Source: Neopusillimonas aromaticivorans
Lineage (GTDB): Bacteria > Pseudomonadota > Gammaproteobacteria > Burkholderiales > Burkholderiaceae_B
Direction: 5' to 3'
DNA length: 64,000 bases
Assembly: GCF_030344915.1 (NCBI RefSeq)
Contig: NZ_CP128233.1
Span: forward strand, 806,001 to 870,000
The translations under genes were made by a program, and so were the position numbers. The notes beneath the pieces were generated by a model that was given only the letters and a program-made list of their open reading frames with translations, was not told the DNA's origin and did no database searches. Of the stretch, positions 20,297 through 30,927 are shown piece after piece (position 1 is the first letter of the stretch; every line of letters begins with the position of its first letter).

Positions 20297-21104
20297 ATGA
20301 GTCAACCCAGAGCCCCCTGGCAACCGGGCAGATCGACCGCACCGTAAATCGGGTTCCTCACCTACTGATCGCCGATGACCGAGTCATCGAACTTCGCTTG
20401 CTGCTTGAAATGATTCAACAGACTGGTTACCGGATCAGTGTTGCTTTTGACGGTGAGCAGGCCTACCAGAGGGCCCAGGCATTACAGCCCGATCTCATAC
20501 TTCTCGACGTCCAGATGCCCGGGCTCAATGGCATCAATGCCTGTCGGCTTATACGTAACAACCCCGCCACCCGCCACATTCCGATAATTTTTCTAAGTGC
20601 TGCTCACGAACTGCACGACCGTCTGGAGGGGCTGGGAAGCGGGGCCGTTGATTACATCACTAAACCATACGCACCGGAAGAGGTCATTGCACGGATCGGC
20701 GTTCACCTGCGCCACCTGACAACTAAAAACCTGACCCTGCACCGCAGGAATCCACCGACTATTTCATTTCACAACACGACCAAGCGCTTGTAAACGCGAC
20801 CTGTGACTACCTGCGCGAGCGCTTGGCAACACCACTGTCTACGGCACAACTGGCAAAGCTTTTTCGCACCAACGAAAAAAGGCTGTCGCGTGCATTTCGT
20901 GACCTGCTGGGCTATACGGTTTCCGAATTTGTCCGCCGTGAGCGGCTCAATCAAGCTGAGCGTATGCTTCGCACCACCGGCTTGACCATTACCCAGATTT
21001 CGGAAGAACTGGGTTATTCAAGTTCAGCTAATTTCGCTACAGCGTTCAAAAGCCAGTTTGGCCTGACTCCTACCGAATTACGTAACGTCAACCAAAATCA
21101 GTGA
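20297..21104 (+). CDS. Response regulator with AraC-type DNA-binding domain, frameshifted
   Basis: This transcription factor of about 269 residues has a receiver domain (residues 15-135) with the phospho-acceptor Asp in LILLDVQMPGLNG, conserved acidic DD in LLIADDR and Lys in DYITKPYAPEE. The C-terminal AraC/XylS domain contains TAQLAKLFRTNEKRLSRAF, LNQAERMLRTTGLTITQISE and LGYSSSANFATAFKSQFG. Frames change at the five-C run 20313-20317 and near 20750. It stops one base before the convergent receiver-GGDEF gene. The combination suits control of the adjacent matrix genes, but its targets are not visible. Confidence 0.85.
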
Positions 21105-21105
21105 T

Positions 21106-22088
21106 TCAGTCACCAGTACCTGACGCATTATTAAAGTCATTAACGCAAATCTCAAGATCACGCTGTGCGCGAACAAACAGATCCGTGGCCGCCTCGACCC
21201 CGCCGGCAACAGGCACATCGCTGGCCATCCCGGTACAGATACTGACCAGCGAGGCACCAGGCGCACAAAGATCGGGAATTGCCAAATTGCGCACATGCGA
21301 ATGTATGCGCTCGGCGATTACCCGGGCACCATCCAGATCAGTATCACCAAGCAAACAGGCAAATCGCTCTGCGTCATAGCGGGCCACATAATCATTGCCA
21401 CGGAAAACCTCCGAGGCAAAAACTGCAGCCAGTTCCTGTAATAACACCTCGCCCGCAACATAACCACAGGTGTAGCGATACGCAGAAAAACGATTGATCT
21501 CGATAAGCAATAACGCCAATGGCCTGCCCTGCCGGGCCGATCTTTGCCACTCGCGGCGCAAAGTTTCAGTAAAACCGCGCAGATTGAGCAACCGGGTCAA
21601 GGGGTCAATATACGACAACGCTTGAAGTTCGCGCCGCTGTTGCTGCAAAAGTAAATGATTCCGCACCCGGGCTCGTAAGACAGGGGGTGAAATGGTTTGT
21701 GGATATAGTCGACGGCACCGAGCGCCAAACCTTTTTCTTCCGATACGGTATCCTCAACAGCAGTAAGAAATATGACCGGGATACCAGCCGTTTCTGGGTT
21801 GGACTTGAGACAGCGACACACCTCGAAACCATCCATCCCGCCGGGCATGTTGATATCAAGCAAAATAAGCTCTGGCTGCAAACGTAAGGCCAGCTCAAGC
21901 GCACGCGCACCGCTTTCTGCAGCAACAACCTCACACAAATCATCCAACTCTGCAGTGACCAGCAGACAATTGATCGAATGATCATCCACAATCAGGACAA
22001 TGGGCTTGCGCACTGATTGAGCCTGGCCCTGGAAACCGAATGATGGTTCACCAACTGAAACGGAGAAATTATTCAACGAGGGCCTCAC
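21106..22088 (-). CDS. Response regulator with degenerate GGDEF domain, frameshifted
   Basis: A receiver domain (VLIVDDHSINCLL, phospho-Asp in LILLDINMPGGMDGFEV, Lys in DYIHKPFHP) is joined to a GGDEF-fold domain that starts SYIDPLTRLLNLRGF. The active-site signature reads RYDAERFACLL where cyclases have RYGGDEFAVLL, so both glycines and the catalytic acidic pair are changed and cyclase activity is unlikely. The domains are joined across a missing base at the five-G run 21683-21687 (plus strand). GTG 22088 overlaps the end of the hybrid kinase gene by 20 nt, indicating coupling and a probable cognate pair. Confidence 0.85.
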
Positions 22089-23940
22089 GATCCATTTCTT
22101 TCATAATGCAACACAAAAGAACATTTATTGACTCCGCTGCAACGACCTCGATCTGGCTCACAATACGCAGCACCATCTCATCATCGGACCGACTCACGCC
22201 TCGCAAAAGCTCTCGACCCAGATCGCCGAGTTGAAGCATGCCGGCATGGCCTGCGGTACTGCACAAATCATGTGCATACTGACGCAACGCCGAAAAATCA
22301 CCGCCACAAGCGCATTGCCGTAACCGTGCCACCTGCACGCGACAATCTTCGAGCAACAAACGCAGCATGGCATCAAACCGATCAGGAGCCACCTTGCTCC
22401 TGAGCCGGTCAAGTGGTTGTGGATCAAAAAGAACAGCAGCTGTGCTGGACTCAGAAGACTGTCTGGGCCTCGCGGGCATTTTGCGCCCGGCTGCGGCAGA
22501 AGAAACAAAGCCCCCACCGGCGTCAGCCACGACACTCTTGATTAGAACATCCCAGAGCCTGTCGGCATCAAGTGGTTTGGCAACATGACCATTCATACCC
22601 GCCTCGACACACGAACCCAAACTATCCGGATCATCTTGCGCGCTTAGGGCAATGATGGGCAAATGATCAAACCGATGGTTCGCACGAATCATCCGGGTGG
22701 TCTCATAACCATCAAGCCCGGGCATCATCAAGTCTATTAATAACGCGCTGTAATGATCGGGTGGATGCAATTCGAGCTTTGCCATCGCATCCAGACCGCT
22801 ATCAGCAAGATCAACCCTGACCCCCACTCGAGCAGGAGCTCTTCTCCAACCAGACGATTAAGTTCGTTATCATCGATTAATAAAATGCGCAAGCTGCGCA
22901 ACATATTTGCAGAAAAAACAGCGGGGATCACCTGCGGGGGGATCAGAAATCATTGACTCATCAGCGTACTGAACCGGCACATAAAACCAAAAGCAACTGC
23001 CTGAGCCTGGCTCGCTTTGAGCCCCTACCTGCCCCCATAAGAACGGCCAGGTTCCGGGAAATCGCCAGACCAAGCCCTGAACCACCGTAGCGCCGGGCAG
23101 TTGAAGCATCTGTCTGCTCAAAAGGCTCAAATACCCGATCAATTTTTTCGGGTAACAATCCAGGCCCCTGGTCGCGAACCTCTACATACACAGTCGGTTG
23201 TTGATCGGATACATCGAGCCGTGCGACGATTACAATCTCACCAACCTCACTGAACTGAATTGCATTGGCAACCATATTGATCAGTATCTGACTGATACGC
23301 AGAGGATCACCCGTTAACACCGGCACCGCTGGATCTGCCTGAACGGTTAACACCAACCCTTTTGCCATTGCACGGTCTTCAAACATGCCGGCCACATCAC
23401 TCAGTAATTGCCATAAGTGAAAAGGGCGGGTTTCAAGCTGGACACGACCCGACTCGAGACGCGAAAAATCAAGAACATCGTTAACCACACCCAACAAATG
23501 CCGGGCGGCCGTATTGGCCCGCTCAAGACGCGATTTTTGCGGACCCCGCATCGGATCTTTAAGCAACAAACCCAGCAGGACAATAATCGCGTTCAGTGGT
23601 GTTCTTATTTCATGACTGACGGAAGCAAAAAAACAGATCTTGCCTGAGCAATTTGTTGGGCCGTGTGCAAAGCCTGCCCATTGGTAACCCGACACGCTCT
23701 CACAAGCACAACAACGCCCAATGCAGACGCCACAAGGCATATCGTTGCCAAAGCCGACAAAGCAAAAACGGAGCCATCAGAAAACACCGCCGTTTTTTCA
23801 TGCTGAAGGAAAGTTCCAGCCAGTGTCCAAACCACAATTAACGCCCCGGCAAGCCCGATGACAATCGCTGCCAGCGCAATCCGGCCAATGACCGGCATTC
23901 GCCGGAAATGCTCATGCAATCGGGACAAATCAGGGTTCAC
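22069..23940 (-). CDS. Hybrid histidine kinase with receiver and Hpt domains, frameshifted
   Basis: This membrane sensor kinase of about 625 residues has two N-terminal membrane helices and almost no periplasmic loop. HisKA carries the phospho-His in ASVSHEIRTPLNAI, and the ATPase has YGGSGLGLAIS. A receiver domain follows, with LIDDNELNRLV and LLIDLMMPGLDGYE. A C-terminal Hpt domain has its His in YAHDLCSTAGHAGML. At least four frame changes occur: a seven-A run near 23631-23637, and points near 23040, 22925 and 22825. The short sensor region suggests membrane or partner-protein sensing. The coupled downstream gene is the degenerate-GGDEF response regulator. Confidence 0.85.
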
Positions 23941-24127
23941 GTGTTCTGGTTCGCTTTTTGGTTATTCAACATCAAGAATTCGTGTCAGTAAAATCATACA
24001 AACTTCACACATTACCCCCAATCAAAACCTTTTTCCGGAATGACAAAGACAAGGTTGTACACCTTGCCTTACATTCGTGGCGTCTATGCAACATTCTCAC
24101 ACAGTCTCCAGCACAAGCCCCGGCGTT
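23941..24127. promoter_or_regulatory. Divergent promoter region between hybrid kinase and cellulose cluster
   Basis: This 187-nt spacer is the only sizeable gap before the 32-kb plus-strand polysaccharide run, so its promoter probably lies here. A weak sigma-70-like pair is ttcaac then 18 nt then taaaat, near 23966-23995. The inverted repeat caaggt-N5-accttg (24050-24066) could be an operator. Possible upstream in-frame starts of bcsQ also fall inside this spacer. Confidence 0.3.
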
Positions 24128-24896
24128 ATGAATACCATCGCAGTGCTCTCGGCAAAAGGCGGTGTCGGCAAGACGTCAATCACCGCAAACCTTGGTGTGG
24201 CCTTGGTGCGTGCGGGAGTCCCAGTACTTTTGGTTGATCTTGACCCGCAGAATGCGTTATGCCACCACTTGGGCATTGATCCTGACGCATCACCAGGATG
24301 CGCACTGGCCATCCTGCAGCTGGCCGACTTGACCAAAGCTGTTGTAAATTGCGAGCCGTTGCTACGGTTGTTGCCCTACGGCATTCCCTCTGAGCAACAG
24401 CGGATTGCGTTTGAAGACAGATTGCGTCACAACCCGCACGAACTGATCAATGGTCTGATGGCTCTGGCACCCGAAGCGGGAACTGTGATAATCATCGACA
24501 CCCCCGGGACCATCGATTTACGTACAACGCGCACTTGAAGCAACCCGGCTGGCATTGATCATCACCTTGCCCGATATCGCATCATACGCAGCCATGCCCG
24601 GCATGGAGCGTCTGCTGGACAACTATAGCCGACAGCGTACTGACTTCATCGGCGCCAGATATGTTGTCAACCAGGCCAATAGCGGCCAGACACTGGCACG
24701 TGACATTACCGATATCATCAAGCATGAGTTCTCAACCGATGTTGTTGGTCGTATTCATACCGATCAATTCATGCGTGAAGCACTGGCCAGCAGGCAGAAT
24801 GTCCTGGACTTTGCCCCTTTTTCCCAAGCAGCGCACGACATCATCACATGCGCGGACCGGATCAAAAGCACCCTGAGCGAAACCCCGACGAGGTAG
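24128..24896 (+). CDS. bcsQ: BcsQ, MinD/ParA-like cellulose accessory ATPase, copy 1, frameshifted
   Basis: This cytosolic ATPase of about 256 residues belongs to the BcsQ/YhjQ/WssA family, which in E. coli is needed for assembly and polar placement of the Bcs machine. The deviant Walker A is SAKGGVGKTSITANLG, followed by the A' region VDLDPQNALCHHLG and the Walker B region VIIIDTPG. One frame change near 24510 separates it from QRALEATRLALIITLPD and the C-terminal half. ATG 24128 is the minimal start; upstream in-frame starts (for example MQHSHT) are possible. Its stop is 2 nt before bcsA. A second, intact copy lies at 30928. Confidence 0.9.
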
Positions 24897-24898
24897 CT

Positions 24899-27132
24899 AT
24901 GACAACAATAACACCTACCGATTGGCGGACACGCATCAACAAGATCCTGCTACGAATTGTCGACCTCCCACTTTGGCGCAGTCGACTGGCTCAAGCAACA
25001 GTATTCATACTGGCGCTGACAGCCTTTAGTATCCTGGTTATCGTTCCGCTCGGTTTCTGGCCGCAGCTACTGTTTTCCGCTGTCATGTTGATCGCTGCAA
25101 TGGCCCTGCGCAAAATCGACAGCCGCGTCGTATCACACATTCTGATATTGCTTTCGACACTGGCGTCTTTACGCTACATGTATTGGCGAATGACGGAAAC
25201 GATTGGTTTTGAAACGCTGCTGGATGCCGCCTTTGGCTATGGTCTGTTGCTGGCCGAAATCTATGCCCTGTTAGTACTGCTGCTGGGGTACCTTCAAACT
25301 GCGTGGCCACTGCACCGAAAGCCTATCCCACTGCCAGACGACGTCAAAACCTGGCCAAGTGTCGACGTGCTGATCCCGACCTACAATGAACCCATCAGCG
25401 TCGTCCGGCAAACCATTTTCGCTGCGATGGCGATGGACTGGCCTTCAGAAAAACTTGCAGTGTATCTGCTCGACGACGGCCGACGGGAAGATTTCAGACA
25501 ATTATGTAAAGAGATCGGTTGCGGTTACATGACACGCGACAATAACCGGCATGCCAAAGCAGGAAACCTGAATGCCGCGATGGAAAAAATAAACGGCGAA
25601 TTTGTAGCAATTTTCGATTGTGACCACATACCTACTCGTTCATTCCTTCAACTCACTATGGGGTGGTTTTTACGTGATCCGAAACTGTCAATGCTGCAAA
25701 CTCCGCACTACTTTTTCTCGCCTGATCCGTTTGAGCGCAACCTGAACACATTCAAGTCCGTCCCCAATGAAGGAAACCTGTTCTATGGTGTTGTGCAAGA
25801 GGGCAACGACTTGTGGAACGCATCTTTCTTTTGCGGTTCGTGCGCCATTTTGCGGCGCACCATGCTTGATGAAATCGGCGGCATTGCCGTGGAGACGGTT
25901 ACAGAAGACGCACACACGGCTCTAAAGCTCAATCGTAAAGGCTACAACACCGCCTATATTGGCATCCCGCAAGCTGCTGGACTGGCTACAGAAAGCTTGT
26001 CAGCTCACGTCGGCCAACGCATCCGGTGGGCTCGAGGCATGGCCCAGATTGCACGCGTGGACAACCCTTTACTCGGCCCCGGACTCAAACTGGGTCAACG
26101 GTTGTGCTACCTGAACGCGATGCTGCACTTTTTCTTCGGCCTGCCACGGCTGGTGTTCCTGACCGCACCTCTCGCATTTCTTTTTTCGGTGCTCAAGTGT
26201 TCCAGGCATCAGCCATGATGATTGCCGCCTACGCCCTGCCCCACATTATTCAAAGCAATCTGACCAACTCGAAGCTGCAAGGTAAATACCGGCATTCATT
26301 CTGGAATGAAGTCTATGAGTCTGTTCTGGCCTGGTATATCGTCAGGCCTGTACTCTATACATTCATCAACCCAAACAAAGCTCGCTTCAACGTGACAGCC
26401 AAAGGCGGCATCATCAAAAACTCGTACCTTGATGCCGACATCGCCAGACCGTATCTGGTGCTACTTACGCTGAACCTGGCCGGCCTGATCGTTGGGGTGT
26501 CCATGCTGATTCTTAACTACGACGATGCTGACCTGTTCATGACAACGATCATGAACATGCTCTGGACGCTGTTCAACATTCTGCTCTCCGGGGCCTGCGT
26601 GGCCGTTTCACTGGAAAGTCGCCAGATCCGCCAATCGCCACGAGTTTCAGCGGCATTGGCGGCCATAGTACGCACGCCTGACGGCATGGCGTATCACTGT
26701 GATACCAATGACTTTTCAGAACAAGGGCTAGGCGTCATTTTGCCCAAAGACATCGATATCGCTATGGGCACACGCGTCGAAGTCACCCTGCTGCGCGGGG
26801 ATGACGAGGCCTGTGTGCCATGCACGGTCGTTCTGCGCCACGGACAACGCATGGGCGTCAGGCTCGATCCGCTAACCCCGGAACAAACATTCAAGTACAC
26901 GCAAATGACCTTCGCTCGCGCTGACCTGTGGGCATCAACCTGGGACAAAACAGCACCCGATGCCCCGTTGAAAGCACTCAGAGAGGTTTTTAACATTGGT
27001 ATCAGAGGCATTGGCCTTGCCCTACGCCTGACCGGCACCACAACACTGGTTGCCCTGAGAAAGGCCATCGGCAAACAACCGCCAGCACCAGCCATCGACA
27101 CCAAACCGGACACCGGAGACGGCTCGGTATGA
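24899..27132 (+). CDS. bcsA: Cellulose synthase catalytic subunit BcsA, frameshifted
   Basis: This processive family-2 beta-1,4-glucan synthase (about 744 residues) makes cellulose from UDP-glucose and threads it across the inner membrane. Catalytic elements are visible: DDGRRED, DCDHIP (DxD), VTEDAHT (TED) and QRIRWARG (QxxRW). Four N-terminal and about four C-terminal helices surround them. The C-terminal PilZ domain has RQIRQSPR and DFSEQGLG, the c-di-GMP-binding residues, so activation by c-di-GMP is expected. One base is missing at the six-T run 26181-26186, where repair reads LAFLFFGAQVFQASAMM. It is the only bcsA in the window although bcsQ and bcsB are duplicated. Confidence 0.96.
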
Positions 27133-29367
27133 CACATGCTGGATGGCCTACCTTGCTCAACTGTGCACGCGTCGCTCTGCTGAGCCTGCTGTCACTGTTC
27201 TGCACCAACATAACTGTTGGCCAAACCGTGGTGGGCGAGACGGCTGCTTCGCCTGAAATTGCCCTTCGCTATACATTGGAAGACCTTGGCTTCAATGCCC
27301 CACTCAAACTATCAGGCGTCGATGGCACCTACGGCGTTCGACTGAACTTGCCCAGACACCTGGAAACAACGTCCGCAATACTGCATCTGAATTACACGCA
27401 CTCCGACACACTGCTTGACGGGCTGTCCCATATTAATGTCAAGATTGATGGAAAACACATAACAACCCTGCCGATCCGACAAGACGATGCGGGGAAACTC
27501 CTTGAGGAAAGCCTGGAACTGCCGGCCCAATGGCTTGGTCCCGATTCCGAGATCAACCTCCAGTTGATTGGTCACTACAGTATGGCCTGCGAAAACCCCC
27601 GCCACCCCAACCTTTGGGCCGAGATCAGCAATACCACCAGTCTGCAGCTGGTCACGCGCCAAAAACGCTGGATGACCGTCTTGACGATCTACCTGAACCA
27701 TTTTTCAACCAGCGTTCGAACCGCCCACTGGAAATTGCCTTCATCTTGCCCACATCCCCTGATGAGGCCACGCTTGAAGCGGCCGGTATCGTAGCGTCCT
27801 GGTTCGGTGCCCTGGCAGACCACCGCGGTGCCTTCTTTCCCGTCTTTCATGCAACGCTACCCGCATCCGGGCATGCCGTCATACTTGCTGCGGGGGAACC
27901 CGATTCCCGATCTTGAGCTGGCCGATACCAATGTGCCTGAAGTAGCCATTCACCGCCACCCTTCCGACCCGGCATCACGACTTCTGATAATTCGAGGGCC
28001 TGATAGCGCTACCACACGGCAGGCGGCATTATCGCTTGTGCTTGCAGACAGAGCGCTGACCGGGCCTCGCGCCAGTGTTACCCGCCTGAAAGTTCCTGCC
28101 CCCGAGAGCCCTATGATGCACCGCGCTGGGTACCCGCAGACAAGCCTGTTCAGTTCGGACAGCTGACTCAGTACGGGCCAATGCAGGTCAACGGGTTTAC
28201 CCTGACCTGATCCGGGTGGGCTTGCGATTCCCACCAGATCTCTATGACCCAGACGGTGACGGCATTCCGGCAAGACTGAATTACCACTACACGCCAAGAC
28301 CCAAGGCGATGGATTCCCGCTTGTTAGCCAGCCTGAACGGCGTGCCCCTTTCCACAATCGCACTGGACTCGGCCGACAACCCGCTTGACATTTCATCAAG
28401 GGTGCGTAGAACGCTTGACCCGGATCAGCAAAGCGCCTGGTACAGCTCATCCTTGAGGCTTCCTGTCGATACGTTGTCAGCAAACTCAGAGCTAACGTTT
28501 TATTTTCAATATGACTATCTGACACGCGGCGAATGCAAAGACGTGCCGACTGATGCGGTTGCAGGCAGAATCGACCCGACGTCCACACTGGACATTTCGC
28601 ATCTGCCCCGCTTCATTGCTTTACCCGACATGGCCGCATTTGCCAATGCAGGTTTTCCATTCTCGAAGTTTGCAGATCTTTCACAAACTGCAGTGGTGAT
28701 GCATCCAGATGCCAGCCTTGAAGAACACAGCGCATACCTGACACTCATGGGCAGCATCTCTGCTTCGACTGGCTACCCTGCCACCCACGTTAAGGTCGCA
28801 AACCCAAGACAACTCGAGTCCCTAAACGACAAAGACATACTGATCATTGCGGCTGGCGATCTGAAGACCAAATTGGGCGCCTGGCATCACCTCATGCCAA
28901 ACCCCCAGTCAACCGCCGGCGAAAACTCGATCGCGAAATGGCTAAGCCAACAATTTGACCCAAGAATATCCGATACTGCGCCTGGAACCGGCATCGCCAC
29001 GATCAAATCAACCCTGACCGGTTTCGAGTCACCGCTTTCGACCGGGCGTAGTGTCATCGTACTTGCGGCCAACCAACCTGGTCAGCTCAATATCGCAACA
29101 AAAGCACTGATTGACCGGGAAATAATTCCCGACATCAAAGGATCAATGGTCGGCTTCGATACAAACCACGTGTATACACTGGACAATACAACCCGTTATC
29201 ACAACGGGAACCTGAGCCCTCTACGAGGTGCTGTTACCTGGTTTACAGGACATCCACTGCTGTTGGCCGGACTTGCATTGCTGGCGACATTCACCCTCGG
29301 CATCCTGATGTACGTCAGCCTCAGGTCACGGGCGGAACAGCGGCTCAAAGAGCAAAATCGGCACTAA
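27129..29367 (+). CDS. bcsB: Cellulose synthase periplasmic subunit BcsB, copy 1, frameshifted
   Basis: This periplasmic, C-terminally membrane-anchored partner of BcsA (about 747 residues) stabilises the synthase and guides the glucan. After a signal peptide it shows the BcsB blocks LSHINVKIDGKHITTLPI, LQLIGHYSMACENP, GFTPDLIRVGLRFPPDLY and FQYDYLTRGECKD. The anchor helix is HPLLLAGLALLATFTLGILM. Its ATG overlaps the bcsA stop (ATGA), so the two are translationally coupled. Frames change near 27650, 27895, 28110 and 28190. Confidence 0.93.
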
Positions 29368-29429
29368 AGTCAACACTGCACAACAAAACACTTCGCTACG
29401 CATGTAAATACGCCAAAAGGGTTAAAAAA

Positions 29430-29711
29430 TTGCAAGTTTCTACTAGAATCGAAACGGGTAATACGGTACTGCGCCTCTCGGCACCTGCAGTGCACACCCG
29501 CACGCAAGGTTATGCCTCAAGAATGCGAGCCGGAAACTCGCAGCTCCGCCTTGCCACCGAAGGCAACCATGCCATGCAGTTACACCCGCTACCGCGTCCG
29601 TTCATCCAGAACGTCGATAACAGGGAGCCCACTTTAGCGGCCAAACCCGACCTACTCAGCATCAAGGGCTCCCAGACACTGAACACATCAACCGGGGTAT
29701 GCCATGGATAA
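29430..29711 (+). CDS. Small unrecognised protein between bcsB and bcsD
   Basis: This 93-residue ORF starts at TTG 29430 with AAGGG about ten bases upstream, and its stop overlaps the bcsD start by 8 nt, which supports translation. No family is recognised. The N-terminal half carries a repeated 12-residue element, TRIETGNTVLRL and SRMRAGNSQLRL, suggesting beta-hairpin units; the rest is Pro/Asn-rich. There is no signal peptide or membrane helix, so it is probably cytosolic. Its place beside bcsD suggests a cellulose scaffold accessory protein, but that is inference. Confidence 0.55.
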   Translation: MQVSTRIETGNTVLRLSAPAVHTRTQGYASRMRAGNSQLRLATEGNHAMQLHPLPRPFIQNVDNREPTLAAKPDLLSIKGSQTLNTSTGVCHG

Positions 29712-30183
29712 CGACGTCCTCAATTTCCTGAGCATGCAGCAATGCTCGGTGCAATGGCGCAGTTTCATGGGTATTTTTGCTCAAGAGCTAACTGAAAATC
29801 TGACCACAACCAATCTGCGTTGGTTACTGCGTCGCACCGGTCAGCGGTTTGCAAAACAGCACCCCTTACCCGACTGCCCAACACTACCCGCACTCGAACA
29901 AGCCATCAACCGATTCTGGCAATCCATCAACTGGGGATCAGCCATGGTAACTGAAGAGAATGCGTGTCTGATCATCCGTCATTACCTTTCACCACTACAA
30001 ATCAGCATGCTTCCTGAAAACATGAATTGGTCCACCGGCTTTCTTGAAGGCGTGTACGAAACCTGGTTGCATCAATCCGGCGCTGACAGTTCGTTACGAC
30101 TCTCCCAATCAGGGCTTGACCCCGAATTGGGCACGGTAGAGTACCGCCTGGAACGACACACTCCCGATCGCGGTATCGGCTAA
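29704..30183 (+). CDS. bcsD: BcsD-like cellulose crystallisation/scaffold protein
   Basis: This 159-residue protein resembles Komagataeibacter BcsD (AcsD). The central INWGSAMVTEENACLIIRHY and the C-terminal WSTGFLEGVYETWLHQSGA match the family blocks IGWGTVTLE and LEGLYGRWVTSQAGA as I recall them. BcsD forms ring-shaped octamers that help order cellulose microfibrils from linear arrays of synthases. It is intact, coupled to the preceding small ORF, and followed after 32 nt by the proline-rich bcsP-like gene, a usual partner. Confidence 0.85.
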   Translation: MDNDVLNFLSMQQCSVQWRSFMGIFAQELTENLTTTNLRWLLRRTGQRFAKQHPLPDCPTLPALEQAINRFWQSINWGSAMVTEENACLIIRHYLSPLQISMLPENMNWSTGFLEGVYETWLHQSGADSSLRLSQSGLDPELGTVEYRLERHTPDRGIG

Positions 30184-30215
30184 CCAGCATGACACCCTGA
30201 ATACCGGAGCATCAC

Positions 30216-30920
30216 ATGAGTCAGGACACAGACATCCAAAACCTATTTCGCCAGTTCAATGGCCAGCCCACGCAATACAAAGAAATTGCGCGCGCAGAGG
30301 CTAGTGAAGGGGCTCGTCATCGCTGGCCGTTGCTTGATGCCATACGCCTGCAACAAGACCCGGTCCCACCCGCAAAGATATCCGACGCTCTCAGGGAGGC
30401 GGCCAGCCGGAACTCGGCCGGGCTCTCGACACTAACAGACGCACCAGACGATCAGAGCACAACCGAAACGCAGGCCCAATCATTGCCGCAGGCACAGATT
30501 CCACCAGCAGTGCAGGTTTTGTCAGAAACCCAGTCTTCAGCGCTTTACGCTCCGAGCGAACCTTCGAATACATCCTGGTTCAGAGCTGCAGCATATGACG
30601 CCCGTCCGCAACCTTCAGAGGTTGCCCGTCCGGTTGCCGCAGCGACAAGCACAAGCCCTTCCGCACGCCTGTTTTCCGCACGCCCACAGGCCCCAGTTCA
30701 AAACGAGAAACCTGCGCCCGCTACTATTCCCACAGCAGTGCCCGTCTCTGCACCTGCCTGCGCATTTATGAGTCGCCCCGGTCCGCTGCCAGAAACACGG
30801 TCACCGGTCGCACCAAGCCAACCTGAAGCCACCCCTCTGAAGAGCTTGTTCAACCGAATCGCGTCTACCAGCGATACCGGCAGCAGCCCATCACCCGGTT
30901 TCCCAGTACGTCGCGGATGA
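30216..30920 (+). CDS. bcsP: BcsP/BcsO-like proline-rich cellulose accessory protein
   Basis: This 234-residue protein has a conserved N-terminal block (DIQNLFRQFNGQPTQYKEIA and HRWPLL), a long Ala/Pro/Ser/Thr-rich disordered middle (about residues 60-200) and a short C-terminal motif TPLKSLFNRIAS. This arrangement matches BcsP/BcsO proteins of betaproteobacterial and enterobacterial cellulose operons. Such Pro-rich proteins are thought to act with BcsD and BcsQ in cytosolic scaffolding. It is intact and is followed after 7 nt by the second bcsQ, the usual bcsP-bcsQ order. Confidence 0.75.
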   Translation: MSQDTDIQNLFRQFNGQPTQYKEIARAEASEGARHRWPLLDAIRLQQDPVPPAKISDALREAASRNSAGLSTLTDAPDDQSTTETQAQSLPQAQIPPAVQVLSETQSSALYAPSEPSNTSWFRAAAYDARPQPSEVARPVAAATSTSPSARLFSARPQAPVQNEKPAPATIPTAVPVSAPACAFMSRPGPLPETRSPVAPSQPEATPLKSLFNRIASTSDTGSSPSPGFPVRRG

Positions 30921-30927
30921 GGCAGGT

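Noticed and set aside
20297..20347. A 16-residue leader peptide before the REC-AraC gene
   Set aside because: The apparent short ORF is the true N terminus of the regulator: one missing C in the run 20313-20317 joins it directly to the receiver domain.
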